Assembly (NCBI GenBank): GCA_002483285.1
Contig: DLHP01000015.1
Coordinates: 8,699 to 52,062 of the forward strand
Direction of reading: 5' to 3'
Origin: Flavobacterium sp. UBA7665
GTDB taxonomy: Bacteria; Bacteroidota; Bacteroidia; Flavobacteriales; Flavobacteriaceae
Length of the DNA stretch: 43,364 nt
Position numbers and translations under genes: made by a program. How positions within the stretch are numbered: the first letter of the stretch is position 1; each line of letters starts with the position of its first letter. Under the pieces are notes generated by a model, which did not search any database, was not told where the DNA came from, and saw nothing but the letters and a program-made list of their open reading frames with translations. Shown piece by piece: positions 24,409-32,774 of the stretch.

Positions 24409-25089
24409 TTACTTGCGTTTCAAAGCTTTCGCAACCCCTTTGAGCAGTAGTGGTTTCATTACTTTATACCCTTCGAGGTTGGGATGCACGCCGTCTTCGG
24501 CATAACCCTCGTTCATACCGTTGCGCGCATCTTTCATCGCCGAATGGTAATCGATATAAGTAATTTGGCGCTTGGCGGCATAGCTTTTTAGCATCGCATT
24601 GAGCTTTACAATTTTCTCTGCCGGCGCAACTTCGGGACGCCACTTGAAATGGTAAGCGGGCAGAACCGAACACAACACCACCTTGATTTTATTGGATTTG
24701 GCGAGTTGCACCATCGATACGATATGTCCAAAAGTATCTTCGAGAGCAACCGGACCATCGTTGAGCGCGATATCGTTGGTTCCGCCCATGATAACGACTA
24801 GCGCCGGCCGAAGATCAATCACATCTTCCCTAAAACGAAGCAACATCTGCGCGGTGGTTTGACCGCTGATGCCACGGTTGACGTAACTTTGGGTAAACAA
24901 TTTGCCGTCGATGACTTTCCACAATTCGGTAATTGAATCGCCCATCAATACAATCCGGCGGGTGTCTGGTGTAGTTTGCAGCAAGGCATTTTCGGATGCA
25001 TATTTCCCGACAGGTTTTGAATCGGTGTCACCGGGTTGGGCATAGGCCGAATAAATGCCAAATAGTAAAAACATAAGGATTTTCTTCAT
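24409..25089 (-). CDS. Secreted SGNH/GDSL hydrolase
   Basis: The 226-residue protein has a signal peptide (MKKILMFLLFG to about AYAQ). All four SGNH blocks are present: block I VLMGDSITELW (Ser nucleophile), block II NRGISGQTT (Gly), block III VIMGGTNDIAL (Asn) and block V DGVHPNLEGY (Asp and His). This fits the group of acyl-esterases acting on lipids or sugar acetyl groups, such as platelet-activating-factor acetylhydrolase-like enzymes. It lies 13 nt downstream of ligD on the same strand and is probably co-transcribed, though a secreted esterase has no evident part in DNA repair. Confidence 0.92.
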   Translation of the reverse strand: MKKILMFLLFGIYSAYAQPGDTDSKPVGKYASENALLQTTPDTRRIVLMGDSITELWKVIDGKLFTQSYVNRGISGQTTAQMLLRFREDVIDLRPALVVIMGGTNDIALNDGPVALEDTFGHIVSMVQLAKSNKIKVVLCSVLPAYHFKWRPEVAPAEKIVKLNAMLKSYAAKRQITYIDYHSAMKDARNGMNEGYAEDGVHPNLEGYKVMKPLLLKGVAKALKRK

Positions 25090-25102
25090 TGGATAAAGGT
25101 AT

Positions 25103-27634
25103 TTATTCTTTAGCATCCGATTCGATGCGTTTGATGATTTTTAGAATGTTGGCGCCTTTGCCTAAAACGGGCTTCCATAAATCGCCTTTCTTTTCAAGCC
25201 TCTCCAGTATGTTGTGGATGGTGAATTGCCAAGGCGAAAGCTGCGGGTTCACTTCATCCCATTCGAGCGGCGTTGAAACCGTAGCGCCATTCTTGGGCCT
25301 TGCCGAATAAGGGGCCGCCAAAGTCTGTCCCGCACGGTTCTGTAAAAAGTCGATGTAAATCTTACCGTTTCGTTTCTTGATCGTACGCTCGGTAGTCGTG
25401 GTATCGGGCAAGCGTGACTGGACTTCGTGCGCGATGAGTTCGGCAAAAATCTTCACAGTGTCGTAAGTGTATTTCGCCTGAAGCGGAATGTAGACATGCA
25501 AACCCGTCGCACCCGAGGTCTTGCAATAACAATCGGTCTCGAGTTCGTCCATAATCGCCTTGACCGTAAGCGCGGTTTCAACGACGGCCTCGAAATCATT
25601 TTCCTTTGCCGGGTCGATGTCGATGACCACCCAATCAGGATGCTCGGGCTTTTTAATCGTGGAATTCCAAGGATTGATTTCTATACAGCCCAAATTGGCC
25701 ATGTACAGCAACGTGGCTTTGTCGTTGCAGATCAGGTAATCGATGTCGGCGTCGTTCGATTTAGAGTAAACTGATTGGGTTTTGAGCCACGACGGGACTT
25801 TCTCGACATCAATATCCTTTTGGTAAAAACTCGGGCCATTGATACCGTTGGGAAAACGGTTCATCGATTGTGGGCGGTTTTTGAGATAGGGTAAAATGTA
25901 ATCGGCAACTGCATGGTAATATTGTACAATCTCGCCTTTGGTGACGCCGTCTTTAGGGAAATACACCTTGTTCTGGTTGGTTAAATGCAGCGTGATTTTC
26001 CCGACCTTTAAATCATAATCATCTTCAATTTGCTGTTTCATGGTTTTGGATTTGGATTGCGTTGTTGCCTGCGCGTGTTTTACTTCGGATGCTTTCTTAT
26101 CGACGCGCAAACCCGTATACACGGGATGTCTCAAACTGCCGTCTTTGGTCCACTCGGTGAATTTGACCTGGCAAACGAGTTGCGGTTTGACCCAATGGAT
26201 TTTGCCCGGCGCGGTTATCTTTTTTTCGATTGGCGACTTTGAAATTTCTAGCTTTTGAAATTGAGCATACAGTTCCTTTAGTGCAGTTTCATTGAATCCG
26301 CTGCCGCAATTGCCAATGTACTCGAGCGTATCGCCCTTGTATTGCCCGAGCAGTAACGACCCGAAATAATTGCGCGTTCCTTTGGGTTCTGTGTAGCCGA
26401 TGACGATCGCTTCTTCGCTTTGGATGCTTTTGATTTTAAGCCATTCACCGCTGCGTTTGCCCGCGCGATAAGGGCTATTGGCGTCTTTGGCGATGATGCC
26501 TTCGAGGTTTTCCTTTACTGCTTTTTCAAAGAAAGCGATTCCTTTTGCCTCGATATGATCTGAATAATATATGTTGTCGAATTTGTATTTCGAGAGTAAC
26601 AATTTTAGTAATTCCTTTCGCTCCACGAGCGGTAACTGGGTAGTATCGTGCCCATCGAGTTGCATGATATCAAAAACGTAATATTGGAGTTTGCCTTTAC
26701 CGGTTTTCTGGAAACTTTGCAGCGACTGGAAATCGCTTTTCCCGTCCGACTCCACTACCACTTCCCCATCGATTACGGCGTTGTGGGTGATTTTTTGCAG
26801 CGAATCGGCTATGGTTTTGAAGTTTTTGTTGAACGACAATTCGTTCCGGCTAAAAAGGTTCACCTCACCGTTGTCAATCACGGCAATCGTGCGGTAACCG
26901 TCGTATTTGATTTCGTATACCCAATCGGTGTTGTCGAACGGCTCGTCTGCAACGGCGGCCAGCATCGGCGCAATGAATTTAGGTTCGGCCAATTTTTCAG
27001 ATTTTTCTTTTACCGACTGCTTTTTTTTTTCGGTTTTGACGGGTGCTTTTTGTTTTGCTTGTTTTTTTTCGAGGCTTTCTAAAGTTACTTGGGAAATAAC
27101 GGATTTATTTTTCTGGAGCACGTCATCGTCTGAGGCGTACTTGTCGTCTTTTTTGATGAGCAACCAGGCATTTTCCTGCTTGCCGTTCCTGATCTTGATA
27201 AGTGCAAATTCGCCTTTGAGCTTTTTGCCTTTGAGGACGAAACTCAGGTGGCCTTTGTGCAAGCCGGCGCGCAAAGTTTTCTCGACATCCTTTGAATCGC
27301 CGTCGGTTGCGGTGTAAGTGCCGTTGTCCCAAACAATCACATTGCCCGCGCCGTAATTGCCTTCGGGAATGTTGCCTTCAAAATCCTTGTAGTCGTACGG
27401 ATGATCTTCTACCATCATCGCCAGCCGTTTGTCATCGGGATTGAGCGATGGGCCTTTGGGAACTGCCCAGCTCAAAAGTACGCCGCCGAGTTCGAGCCGG
27501 AAGTCGTAATGCAAATGCGACGCGGCATGCTTCTGCACGACAAATACCAATTCTGTTTCGGATTTTTTAACCGTGCCTTTGGGCTCGGCGGTCTGCTTGA
27601 AATCGCGTTTCTGTTTGTATTTCTCTAATGCCAT
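25103..27634 (-). CDS. ligD: Multifunctional DNA ligase D
   Basis: The 843-residue enzyme has three catalytic domains in the order phosphoesterase, ligase, polymerase. The N-terminal 3'-phosphoesterase (1-170) has HLHYDFRLE (His42, Asp44) and PEGNYGAGNV. A Lys/Gln-rich linker spans about 185-215. The ATP-dependent ligase has its adenylated Lys243 in EIKYDGYR, and an OB-fold follows to about 530. The primase-polymerase domain (about 550-843) has metal-binding DID in WVVIDIDPAKE and SGATGLHVYIPL. It trims, fills and seals double-strand breaks held by Ku. The domain order matches many Bacteroidota LigD proteins and differs from the mycobacterial Pol-PE-Lig order. Confidence 0.97.
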   Translation of the reverse strand: MALEKYKQKRDFKQTAEPKGTVKKSETELVFVVQKHAASHLHYDFRLELGGVLLSWAVPKGPSLNPDDKRLAMMVEDHPYDYKDFEGNIPEGNYGAGNVIVWDNGTYTATDGDSKDVEKTLRAGLHKGHLSFVLKGKKLKGEFALIKIRNGKQENAWLLIKKDDKYASDDDVLQKNKSVISQVTLESLEKKQAKQKAPVKTEKKKQSVKEKSEKLAEPKFIAPMLAAVADEPFDNTDWVYEIKYDGYRTIAVIDNGEVNLFSRNELSFNKNFKTIADSLQKITHNAVIDGEVVVESDGKSDFQSLQSFQKTGKGKLQYYVFDIMQLDGHDTTQLPLVERKELLKLLLSKYKFDNIYYSDHIEAKGIAFFEKAVKENLEGIIAKDANSPYRAGKRSGEWLKIKSIQSEEAIVIGYTEPKGTRNYFGSLLLGQYKGDTLEYIGNCGSGFNETALKELYAQFQKLEISKSPIEKKITAPGKIHWVKPQLVCQVKFTEWTKDGSLRHPVYTGLRVDKKASEVKHAQATTQSKSKTMKQQIEDDYDLKVGKITLHLTNQNKVYFPKDGVTKGEIVQYYHAVADYILPYLKNRPQSMNRFPNGINGPSFYQKDIDVEKVPSWLKTQSVYSKSNDADIDYLICNDKATLLYMANLGCIEINPWNSTIKKPEHPDWVVIDIDPAKENDFEAVVETALTVKAIMDELETDCYCKTSGATGLHVYIPLQAKYTYDTVKIFAELIAHEVQSRLPDTTTTERTIKKRNGKIYIDFLQNRAGQTLAAPYSARPKNGATVSTPLEWDEVNPQLSPWQFTIHNILERLEKKGDLWKPVLGKGANILKIIKRIESDAKE

Positions 27635-27754
27635 GACTACTGCAATTTACCTATAAATTTCACGCAATACGGCTCAAAACCAGTTATGTGATTCGGAAAT
27701 TTCGTTTAAAGATTTGAAGTTGTTAAAGTTTGGTAATTAACTTTTGTTGAAGGA

Positions 27755-27782
27755 TTGTTTCTACGCCCGTTTCGTAACTTTA
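27755..27782 (+). promoter_or_regulatory. Candidate promoter of the radical-SAM gene
   Basis: TTG (27755-27757), a 17-nt spacer and TAACTTTA (27775-27782, one mismatch to TAnnTTTG) end 25 nt before the ATG at 27808. Confidence 0.45.
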
Positions 27783-27807
27783 TCGCACTTCAAAAAGCAA
27801 GTTCCCC

Positions 27808-29064
27808 ATGTCTGAAAGAATCCGAGAAAAGCTGCAAATCCTTGCGGATGCTGCCAAATACGACGTATCCTGCTCGTCGAGCGGCAGCAATAGAAAAAAT
27901 ACTTCCAAAGGCTTGGGCGATGCGAGTTCGTCCGGGATTTGCCACACCTATACTGAGGACGGCCGTTGCGTTTCGCTGCTCAAAATCCTGCTCACCAACC
28001 ATTGTATTTTTGACTGTGCGTTTTGTGTGTCGCGCAAGAGCAACGACGTGAAGCGAGCGGCGTTTACCGTAGAAGAAGTGGTAGAATTGACGATGAGTTT
28101 TTACCGCCGCAATTACATTGAAGGATTGTTCCTGAGTTCGGGCATTTTCAAGAACGCCGATTATACGATGGAACGCTTGGTTCGCATTGCCAAGAAATTG
28201 CGGCTCGAGAACAATTTCAACGGATACATTCACCTCAAGACCATTCCCGGAGCGAGCCAGGAATTGCTAACCGAAGCGGGTTTGTACGCCGACCGTATGA
28301 GCATCAACCTGGAAATGCCCACCGAAGCCGGACTTAAATTACTTGCGCCCGACAAATCGCATGAGGATGTAAAGAAGCCGTTGTCGTTTATACAGGAAAG
28401 CATCGTTGCGTTGAAAGATGAAAGAAAAATCATCAAACACGTCCCAAAATTCGTCCCGGCCGGACAAAGCACGCAGATGGTGATTGGCGCGACACCCGAA
28501 ACCGATATGGAAATCATGTACAGCGCCAACGAATACTATAAAAATTACGACCTCAAACGTGTCTACTACTCGGGTTACATCCCGATCAGTTATGACGACC
28601 GCATGCCCATGATTGGCAGCCAGCCGCCGCTTTTACGCGAAAACCGTTTGTACCAGACCGATTGGCTCATGCGCTTTTATGGCTTTGATGTACACGAAAT
28701 TTTGAATGTCAAGAACCCGCATTTGGATGTGGATATCGACCCGAAGTTGAGTTGGGCGTTGCGCAACATGGACCAGTTCCCGATTGACATCAATACGGCG
28801 GATTACCGCATGATTTTGCGGGTTCCCGGCATTGGCGTGGGTTCGGCCAAGAAGATTGTAATGGCGCGTAAATTTGGGCGTTTGCGATCGGAGCAATTGC
28901 AGAAAATTGGGATTGCGTACAACCGAGCCAAACATTTTATTCGTTGTGCCGACAGCATTTTACAACTTAACACACCCGATGCGTTGCAGGTAAAACATAC
29001 AATTTTGTCGGACAGCCAGAGTAAATACCTTAAGGTGCCGTTGAACCAATTGAGCTTGTTTTGA
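27808..29064 (+). CDS. Radical SAM/HhH protein, putative DNA modification or repair enzyme
   Basis: The 418-residue protein has a radical-SAM cluster motif CxxxCxxC (Cys66, Cys70, Cys73 in NHCIFDCAFC) that binds a 4Fe-4S cluster and S-adenosylmethionine. Near the C-terminus (about 328-350) a helix-hairpin-helix, RVPGIGVGSAKKIV, is the kind that contacts the DNA backbone. This combination, followed by a TIGR03915-type gene, is the signature of the TIGR03916 family, annotated as a putative DNA modification/repair radical-SAM protein. Its reaction has not been established to my knowledge. Its N-terminus has extra cysteines (SCSSSG, GICHTYTEDGRCV). It is divergent from ligD. Confidence 0.88.
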   Translation: MSERIREKLQILADAAKYDVSCSSSGSNRKNTSKGLGDASSSGICHTYTEDGRCVSLLKILLTNHCIFDCAFCVSRKSNDVKRAAFTVEEVVELTMSFYRRNYIEGLFLSSGIFKNADYTMERLVRIAKKLRLENNFNGYIHLKTIPGASQELLTEAGLYADRMSINLEMPTEAGLKLLAPDKSHEDVKKPLSFIQESIVALKDERKIIKHVPKFVPAGQSTQMVIGATPETDMEIMYSANEYYKNYDLKRVYYSGYIPISYDDRMPMIGSQPPLLRENRLYQTDWLMRFYGFDVHEILNVKNPHLDVDIDPKLSWALRNMDQFPIDINTADYRMILRVPGIGVGSAKKIVMARKFGRLRSEQLQKIGIAYNRAKHFIRCADSILQLNTPDALQVKHTILSDSQSKYLKVPLNQLSLF

Positions 29065-29080
29065 GATGGATGTTGTTTTG

Positions 29081-29142
29081 CGCGAGGGATGGCAGCGGTA
29101 TCCTTTTGCGGAGTTTACGAAGCAAAAGATTTAGCGGACAGC
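29081..29142. repeat. Dispersed hairpin repeat, copy 1
   Basis: The stretch GGCAGCGGTATCCTTTTGCG, a short variable segment, GCAAAAGAT and AGCGGACAGC matches the reverse complement of 43298-43364 over about 60 bp (GCAGCGG, ATCCTTTTGCG, GCAAAAGAT and AGCGGA all shared in order). CTTTTGC (29103-29109) and GCAAAAG (29122-29128) form a hairpin stem. It lies just downstream of the radical-SAM gene. Confidence 0.8.
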
Positions 29143-29209
29143 CTGACGGCACAAAGTGTTGATGGAAAATGGGATGTTGATTGCCGGCGCGCCCGAAAAA
29201 CAGCAACAA

Positions 29210-29271
29210 GGTTCAGGCTACAAGGTACAAGCCTGTTGAGAACTTGCTCCCTGAACCCTGTACCCTGAACC
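29210..29271. repeat. Imperfect 20-bp inverted repeat before the TIGR03915 gene
   Basis: The arms 29210-29229 (GGTTCAGGCTACAAGGTACA) and 29252-29271 are reverse complements at 17 of 20 positions. The right arm itself repeats CCCTGAACCCT. It ends 16 bp before the start codon of the next gene, so the RNA hairpin would sit at the translation start. Confidence 0.7.
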
Positions 29272-29287
29272 CTAAACCTTATCCATC

Positions 29288-30055
29288 ATGACCACTTATA
29301 TTTTCGACGGTTCACTCGAAGGCCTACTTACAGCGATTTTTGAGTTTTACGAGCGTAAGCCTGGCCCGATCAGACTTGTCGCACAGTCGCACTATGAACC
29401 GCAGTTGTTGGGAGAAACGCTTGAAGTCACGAGTGACGAGGCCAAATCGAAACGCGTGTGGGACGGCCTCAAAAAGAAACTGCCGCCCGATTGGCTGTTG
29501 CGGTTTTACAAGGCGTATTTGTCTGAAGATCCCGAAACCTTCCGGCAACTGTTTGCCTTTGCGTGTTATATTTTTGACCATGAAAAGGGCGCCGAGCAAA
29601 ATTTTGGGCACCCAGCGGTATTGGCTGTGACGCAGATGGACCGGAGCGTGAACCGCGAGAAACATCGGATGAAGGCGTTTATACGGTTCCAGGAAACGGC
29701 CGATGGGATTTTTTATGCAGGTGTAGAACCCGATTTTAATGTATTGCCGTTGATTTCTAATTTCTTTAAGAACCGATATGCCGACCAGCGCTGGATTATT
29801 TATGACCTCAAACGCAAATACGGTTTGTATTATGATTTGGAAACGGTGACCGAAATTCAATTGGACTATGCGCCCGAGATGAAACCGACTACTCCGCTGT
29901 TGCCTGAAAACGCTTTGCAGGATAAGGAAGGATTGTATGCTTTGCTGTGGAACGATTACTTCAAGAGCACGAATATTCCGGCGCGCAAGAACATGAAACT
30001 GCACATCAGGCATGTACCCAAACGCTATTGGAAATTCCTGACTGAAAAGCGTTGA
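29288..30055 (+). CDS. TIGR03915 family putative DNA metabolism protein (DUF4130)
   Basis: The 255-residue protein begins MTTYIFDGSLEGLLTAIFEF, typical of the TIGR03915 family. This family is almost always encoded next to the radical-SAM protein found just upstream. In some genomes it is fused to a uracil-DNA-glycosylase domain, hence the family's link to base repair. Here there is no glycosylase domain: the protein ends with the DUF4130 region (RFQETADGIFYAGVEPDFNVL, ...FFKNRYADQRWIIYDLKRKYG). The lone conserved phrase KRYWKFLTEK closes the protein. The gene is 223 bp from its partner, with two repeats in between. Confidence 0.85.
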   Translation: MTTYIFDGSLEGLLTAIFEFYERKPGPIRLVAQSHYEPQLLGETLEVTSDEAKSKRVWDGLKKKLPPDWLLRFYKAYLSEDPETFRQLFAFACYIFDHEKGAEQNFGHPAVLAVTQMDRSVNREKHRMKAFIRFQETADGIFYAGVEPDFNVLPLISNFFKNRYADQRWIIYDLKRKYGLYYDLETVTEIQLDYAPEMKPTTPLLPENALQDKEGLYALLWNDYFKSTNIPARKNMKLHIRHVPKRYWKFLTEKR

Positions 30056-30078
30056 GGCTTGAAAACTTTAAAAATGCG

Positions 30079-30105
30079 AAAAGCCACCTCTTGGAGGTGG
30101 CTTTT
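30079..30105. terminator. Bidirectional terminator between convergent genes
   Basis: The perfect 12-bp stem AAAAGCCACCTC/GAGGTGGCTTTT (30079-30090 and 30094-30105) has a 3-nt loop. It lies 23 bp past the TIGR03915 stop and 19 bp past the stop of the convergent 132-codon gene. Confidence 0.85.
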
Positions 30106-30124
30106 TAATGCTGCTAATAGTCGG

Positions 30125-30523
30125 TTATTTTTTAGGCGGCGTAACCGTTGTGCCATCTACGCGTTGTGTTCCTGATGGTGGGGTGTGGTCTATGTCAGTG
30201 TTATCGATTTTGGTGTTTCCCGGCGTAGTAACGTGTTGGTTGGTGTTGGCGTTGCCGTTGATGGTGCTGGGCTTGGTATCGTTTTTTAAAGGCGGCGCGA
30301 CTTGCCCTCCGGGTATAACGGCACCTTGCGGAATATTTGTAGTACCGCCTGGTGGATTTTGTTGATTTTGTGGCGTGACAGGCACCGTCGCTTGTGGCGT
30401 GACTGTGGTATTGGGTCTATTGGGATCGGGTTGTGTTGGGTTTACCGGATTGCCGCTTCGATTGGTTTGCGCGTGGATGGCAACACTGCCCAAGACCATT
30501 ATTAGGATTAGGATCTTTTTCAT
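30125..30523 (-). CDS. Secreted Pro/Asn/Thr-rich low-complexity protein
   Basis: The 132-residue product has a signal peptide (MKKILILIMVLGSVAIHAQ). The mature chain is almost entirely P, N, T, Q, G and V with short motifs such as NPTQPDPNRPN and VTPQ repeated, ending in TPPKK. It is very probably disordered and located in the periplasm or outside the cell. It contains no cysteine and no recognisable domain. It lies 10 nt downstream of the PPOX-family gene and is probably co-transcribed with it. Confidence 0.7.
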   Translation of the reverse strand: MKKILILIMVLGSVAIHAQTNRSGNPVNPTQPDPNRPNTTVTPQATVPVTPQNQQNPPGGTTNIPQGAVIPGGQVAPPLKNDTKPSTINGNANTNQHVTTPGNTKIDNTDIDHTPPSGTQRVDGTTVTPPKK

Positions 30524-30533
30524 GTCTTTCTTT

Positions 30534-31070
30534 TTATGGGTTGATTTTACCTTCTATTGAATCGTCGAAAGTCTCTCCGACTACCGCACCATACGCGCGC
30601 TTAATCATGCCGACTGCCATGCCGTTTTTGGTGTCCCAGTAGTAGCCCTCGTTAGGAGATACTTTAATTACTGTAATTCTTGGATCATCTTCGCCTTCGG
30701 TAAACCAATTTTTCATGGTGGGATCCCAAAGTTCTTTGATGCGTTGCTTGTCGGTAGATATTTCTGCGGTGCCATAAAGGGTCATGAAATCGCTATACGA
30801 AGAGCCTTGGAACAGCAACTGTACGCGGTTGTCTTCTTGGATTTCCTTGTTCTTGTGGCTGTCGTTGGCGCTTAAGAACCACAGGTTGCCCTCGTCGTCT
30901 ATTTCTTCTGCTGCCATTGGGCGCGTTGCGAATGGTTTGCCGGTTTGTATTGCCGTACAGAAAAAAAACGATCCGGCTTTTTTAGCGAGTTCTTTTATTT
31001 TTTCGATGGCTTCGGGGCCGTAAACATCTTTAAGGTTTTCTTCTTTTTGGTTTTTGTTGATACTGTCCAT
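30534..31070 (-). CDS. Pyridoxamine 5'-phosphate oxidase family protein (general stress protein 26 type)
   Basis: The 178-residue cytoplasmic protein has the split-barrel flavin-binding fold. Typical phrases are FFFCTAIQTGKPFATRPMAA, GNLWFLSANDSHKNKEI and VQLLFQGSSYSDFMTLYGTA, then ITVIKVSPNEGYYWDTKNG. The pattern matches general stress protein 26 and its relatives, which bind FMN or FAD but have no proven substrate. It is the first gene of a probable two-gene operon with the secreted Pro/Asn-rich protein. Confidence 0.85.
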   Translation of the reverse strand: MDSINKNQKEENLKDVYGPEAIEKIKELAKKAGSFFFCTAIQTGKPFATRPMAAEEIDDEGNLWFLSANDSHKNKEIQEDNRVQLLFQGSSYSDFMTLYGTAEISTDKQRIKELWDPTMKNWFTEGEDDPRITVIKVSPNEGYYWDTKNGMAVGMIKRAYGAVVGETFDDSIEGKINP

Positions 31071-31226
31071 AGCGTGAAAATTTTAATTATTGTTTTAGAT
31101 AAAATTAGCGCTCGCATCGCCAAACCCGTTATGGGATTGACTGGATTTATTACGTAATTTTAAAACCGCGACGCAACCTTTACGCTGGTTGTCAATCTAT
31201 CAGTCATCAATCAGAATCTTAAAAAG

Positions 31227-32774
31227 ATGAATAAAATTACTCTTGCTTTATTGATGCTCCTGCCCTTTTTTGCCGTGTCGCAATCTTTTGAATGGGTTAA
31301 CACGCCAACCATCAACTTTTCCTGGAACCCCAATTCCATCGCCTACGTCACCACTTGCGACGCTGCTGGAAACGCTTACCTGGCGGGATATAAAGAAAAC
31401 GCATTTGCCTACAATGAAATCATGGGTGATGTCTATTTCAACAAATATGACGCGGCGGGCAATGCTGTATTTTCTAAAACCATTAGCGGTCGGGTTTCTG
31501 TCTCCAAACTACTGGCAGATTCAACGGGAGCCATTTACCTGTTGGCCTTTTATGTAAATGCCCTCACGGTAGATGCGCTACAACGCAACACAACCAACCA
31601 GGGCGAACAACCCATCTTGATTAAATTTGACGCCGACGGCAATTTGCTTTGGCATTACGAGCCACAAACCAACGGTGAGCCAGTGGCGTCTTGCAAGGCG
31701 ATGGCCATTGACGCTTTAGACCAGATTTACCTGGGCTTTAACGATTACGAGCACGCCTACATTGAAAAATTGAATTCTCAGGCCGAGCTGCTTGGAACGA
31801 TTGTCCAACAGCAAGTTCGCATGATCAGCTCGGTAAGTGTTGACAATCAGGGCAATGTTTACAGCGCTGGCGGTTGTGCCGAATTCAATTCGGCTTTTGC
31901 CGGAGTGCCAGTACCGGCACCTTTTACTTATACTACTTACCTCGCAAAATACAATGCTGATGGCGTTTTTCAATGGGTTAAATATGTAGAAGATATCACC
32001 TGTCCTGAGCCGCAAGTCAAAGCGATTGATCCCGATACTGTTTATTTCAGTTCTTATCTTTTTGGGAGTTTCGCCTTTGGGGATTTTATTGCCGAAGGGC
32101 CAATCTCCGGGGCATTCTCGGACGCATTCATCACCAAACTCAATACCGATGGCCATTACCAATGGATTAGGGAAGTACCGGGCGCGGGTTATCTTGCCAC
32201 GGGAAATCGCGATTACCTTACGGCCGATGCCGCGGGTAATGTATACTTTTCGGGCAAGACGCGAGGCGACGTAAACTGGGATGAGCAACACCAGACTTCG
32301 ACCGCCGGATTCAACAATGACGCGTTGTTACTCCAATACAATAGCAATGGCGAACTGTTGATGGCACAAACCGCGGGCGGAAGTTCTGAGGACCGTTTTG
32401 ATAGTGTTGCGGTAGGATCAAACGGAGAAATCTACGTGTCGGGCATGGCAAGCGGAAGTGCCTCGTTTGGAAGTTTTAATCATGATGCGCCTCCGTTTAC
32501 TTACTATCCGTTTGTTGCAAAAATAAACAATGGCACTCTGGGAGTCGCAACTACTACACATTTATCGGTTGGATTGGCTCCGAATCCGGTAGAAAATAGC
32601 TTTCACTTGACCGGTATAAACGGCAGTCATCAAGGCGCAATTTTCAATATGCTGGGCCAAAAAGTAAAACAGTTTGAGGTGATAGGAAACGCGCCGATTG
32701 ACATAAGCGCCCTGGAAAATGGATTTTATCTCGTAGCAATTGACGAAACCCGTTTGAAAATTTTAAAGAAATAA
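31227..32774 (+). CDS. T9SS-secreted protein with propeller-like repeats
   Basis: The 515-residue protein has a signal peptide (MNKITLALLMLLPFFAVSQ). Its central body has at least six repeats of the form D(A/N)xGxxYxxG: DAAGNAYLAG, DNQGNVYSAGG, DAAGNVYFSG and SNGEIYVSGMASG. These look like the SBBP/beta-propeller type. The last ~70 residues form a type A sorting domain (VGLAPNPVENSFHL, IFNMLGQKVKQ, NGFYLVAI, LKILKK) that sends the protein out through the type IX secretion system. It is likely a surface or extracellular protein; ligand unknown. Its 3' end overlaps the convergent membrane gene by 12 bp. Confidence 0.9.
   Translation: MNKITLALLMLLPFFAVSQSFEWVNTPTINFSWNPNSIAYVTTCDAAGNAYLAGYKENAFAYNEIMGDVYFNKYDAAGNAVFSKTISGRVSVSKLLADSTGAIYLLAFYVNALTVDALQRNTTNQGEQPILIKFDADGNLLWHYEPQTNGEPVASCKAMAIDALDQIYLGFNDYEHAYIEKLNSQAELLGTIVQQQVRMISSVSVDNQGNVYSAGGCAEFNSAFAGVPVPAPFTYTTYLAKYNADGVFQWVKYVEDITCPEPQVKAIDPDTVYFSSYLFGSFAFGDFIAEGPISGAFSDAFITKLNTDGHYQWIREVPGAGYLATGNRDYLTADAAGNVYFSGKTRGDVNWDEQHQTSTAGFNNDALLLQYNSNGELLMAQTAGGSSEDRFDSVAVGSNGEIYVSGMASGSASFGSFNHDAPPFTYYPFVAKINNGTLGVATTTHLSVGLAPNPVENSFHLTGINGSHQGAIFNMLGQKVKQFEVIGNAPIDISALENGFYLVAIDETRLKILKK

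Noticed and set aside
24409..25089. Role of the SGNH hydrolase in end joining
   Set aside because: It has a signal peptide and so leaves the cytoplasm; sharing a transcript with ligD is not evidence for a repair role.
26648..27082. Plus-strand frame of 144 codons opposite ligD
   Set aside because: It is antisense to the conserved ligase domain, and its Phe-rich product arises from the complement of Lys-rich coding sequence.
29324..30013. Minus-strand frame of 229 codons opposite the TIGR03915-type gene
   Set aside because: The plus-strand product matches its family from start to stop, so the long opposite frame is a shadow of codon composition.
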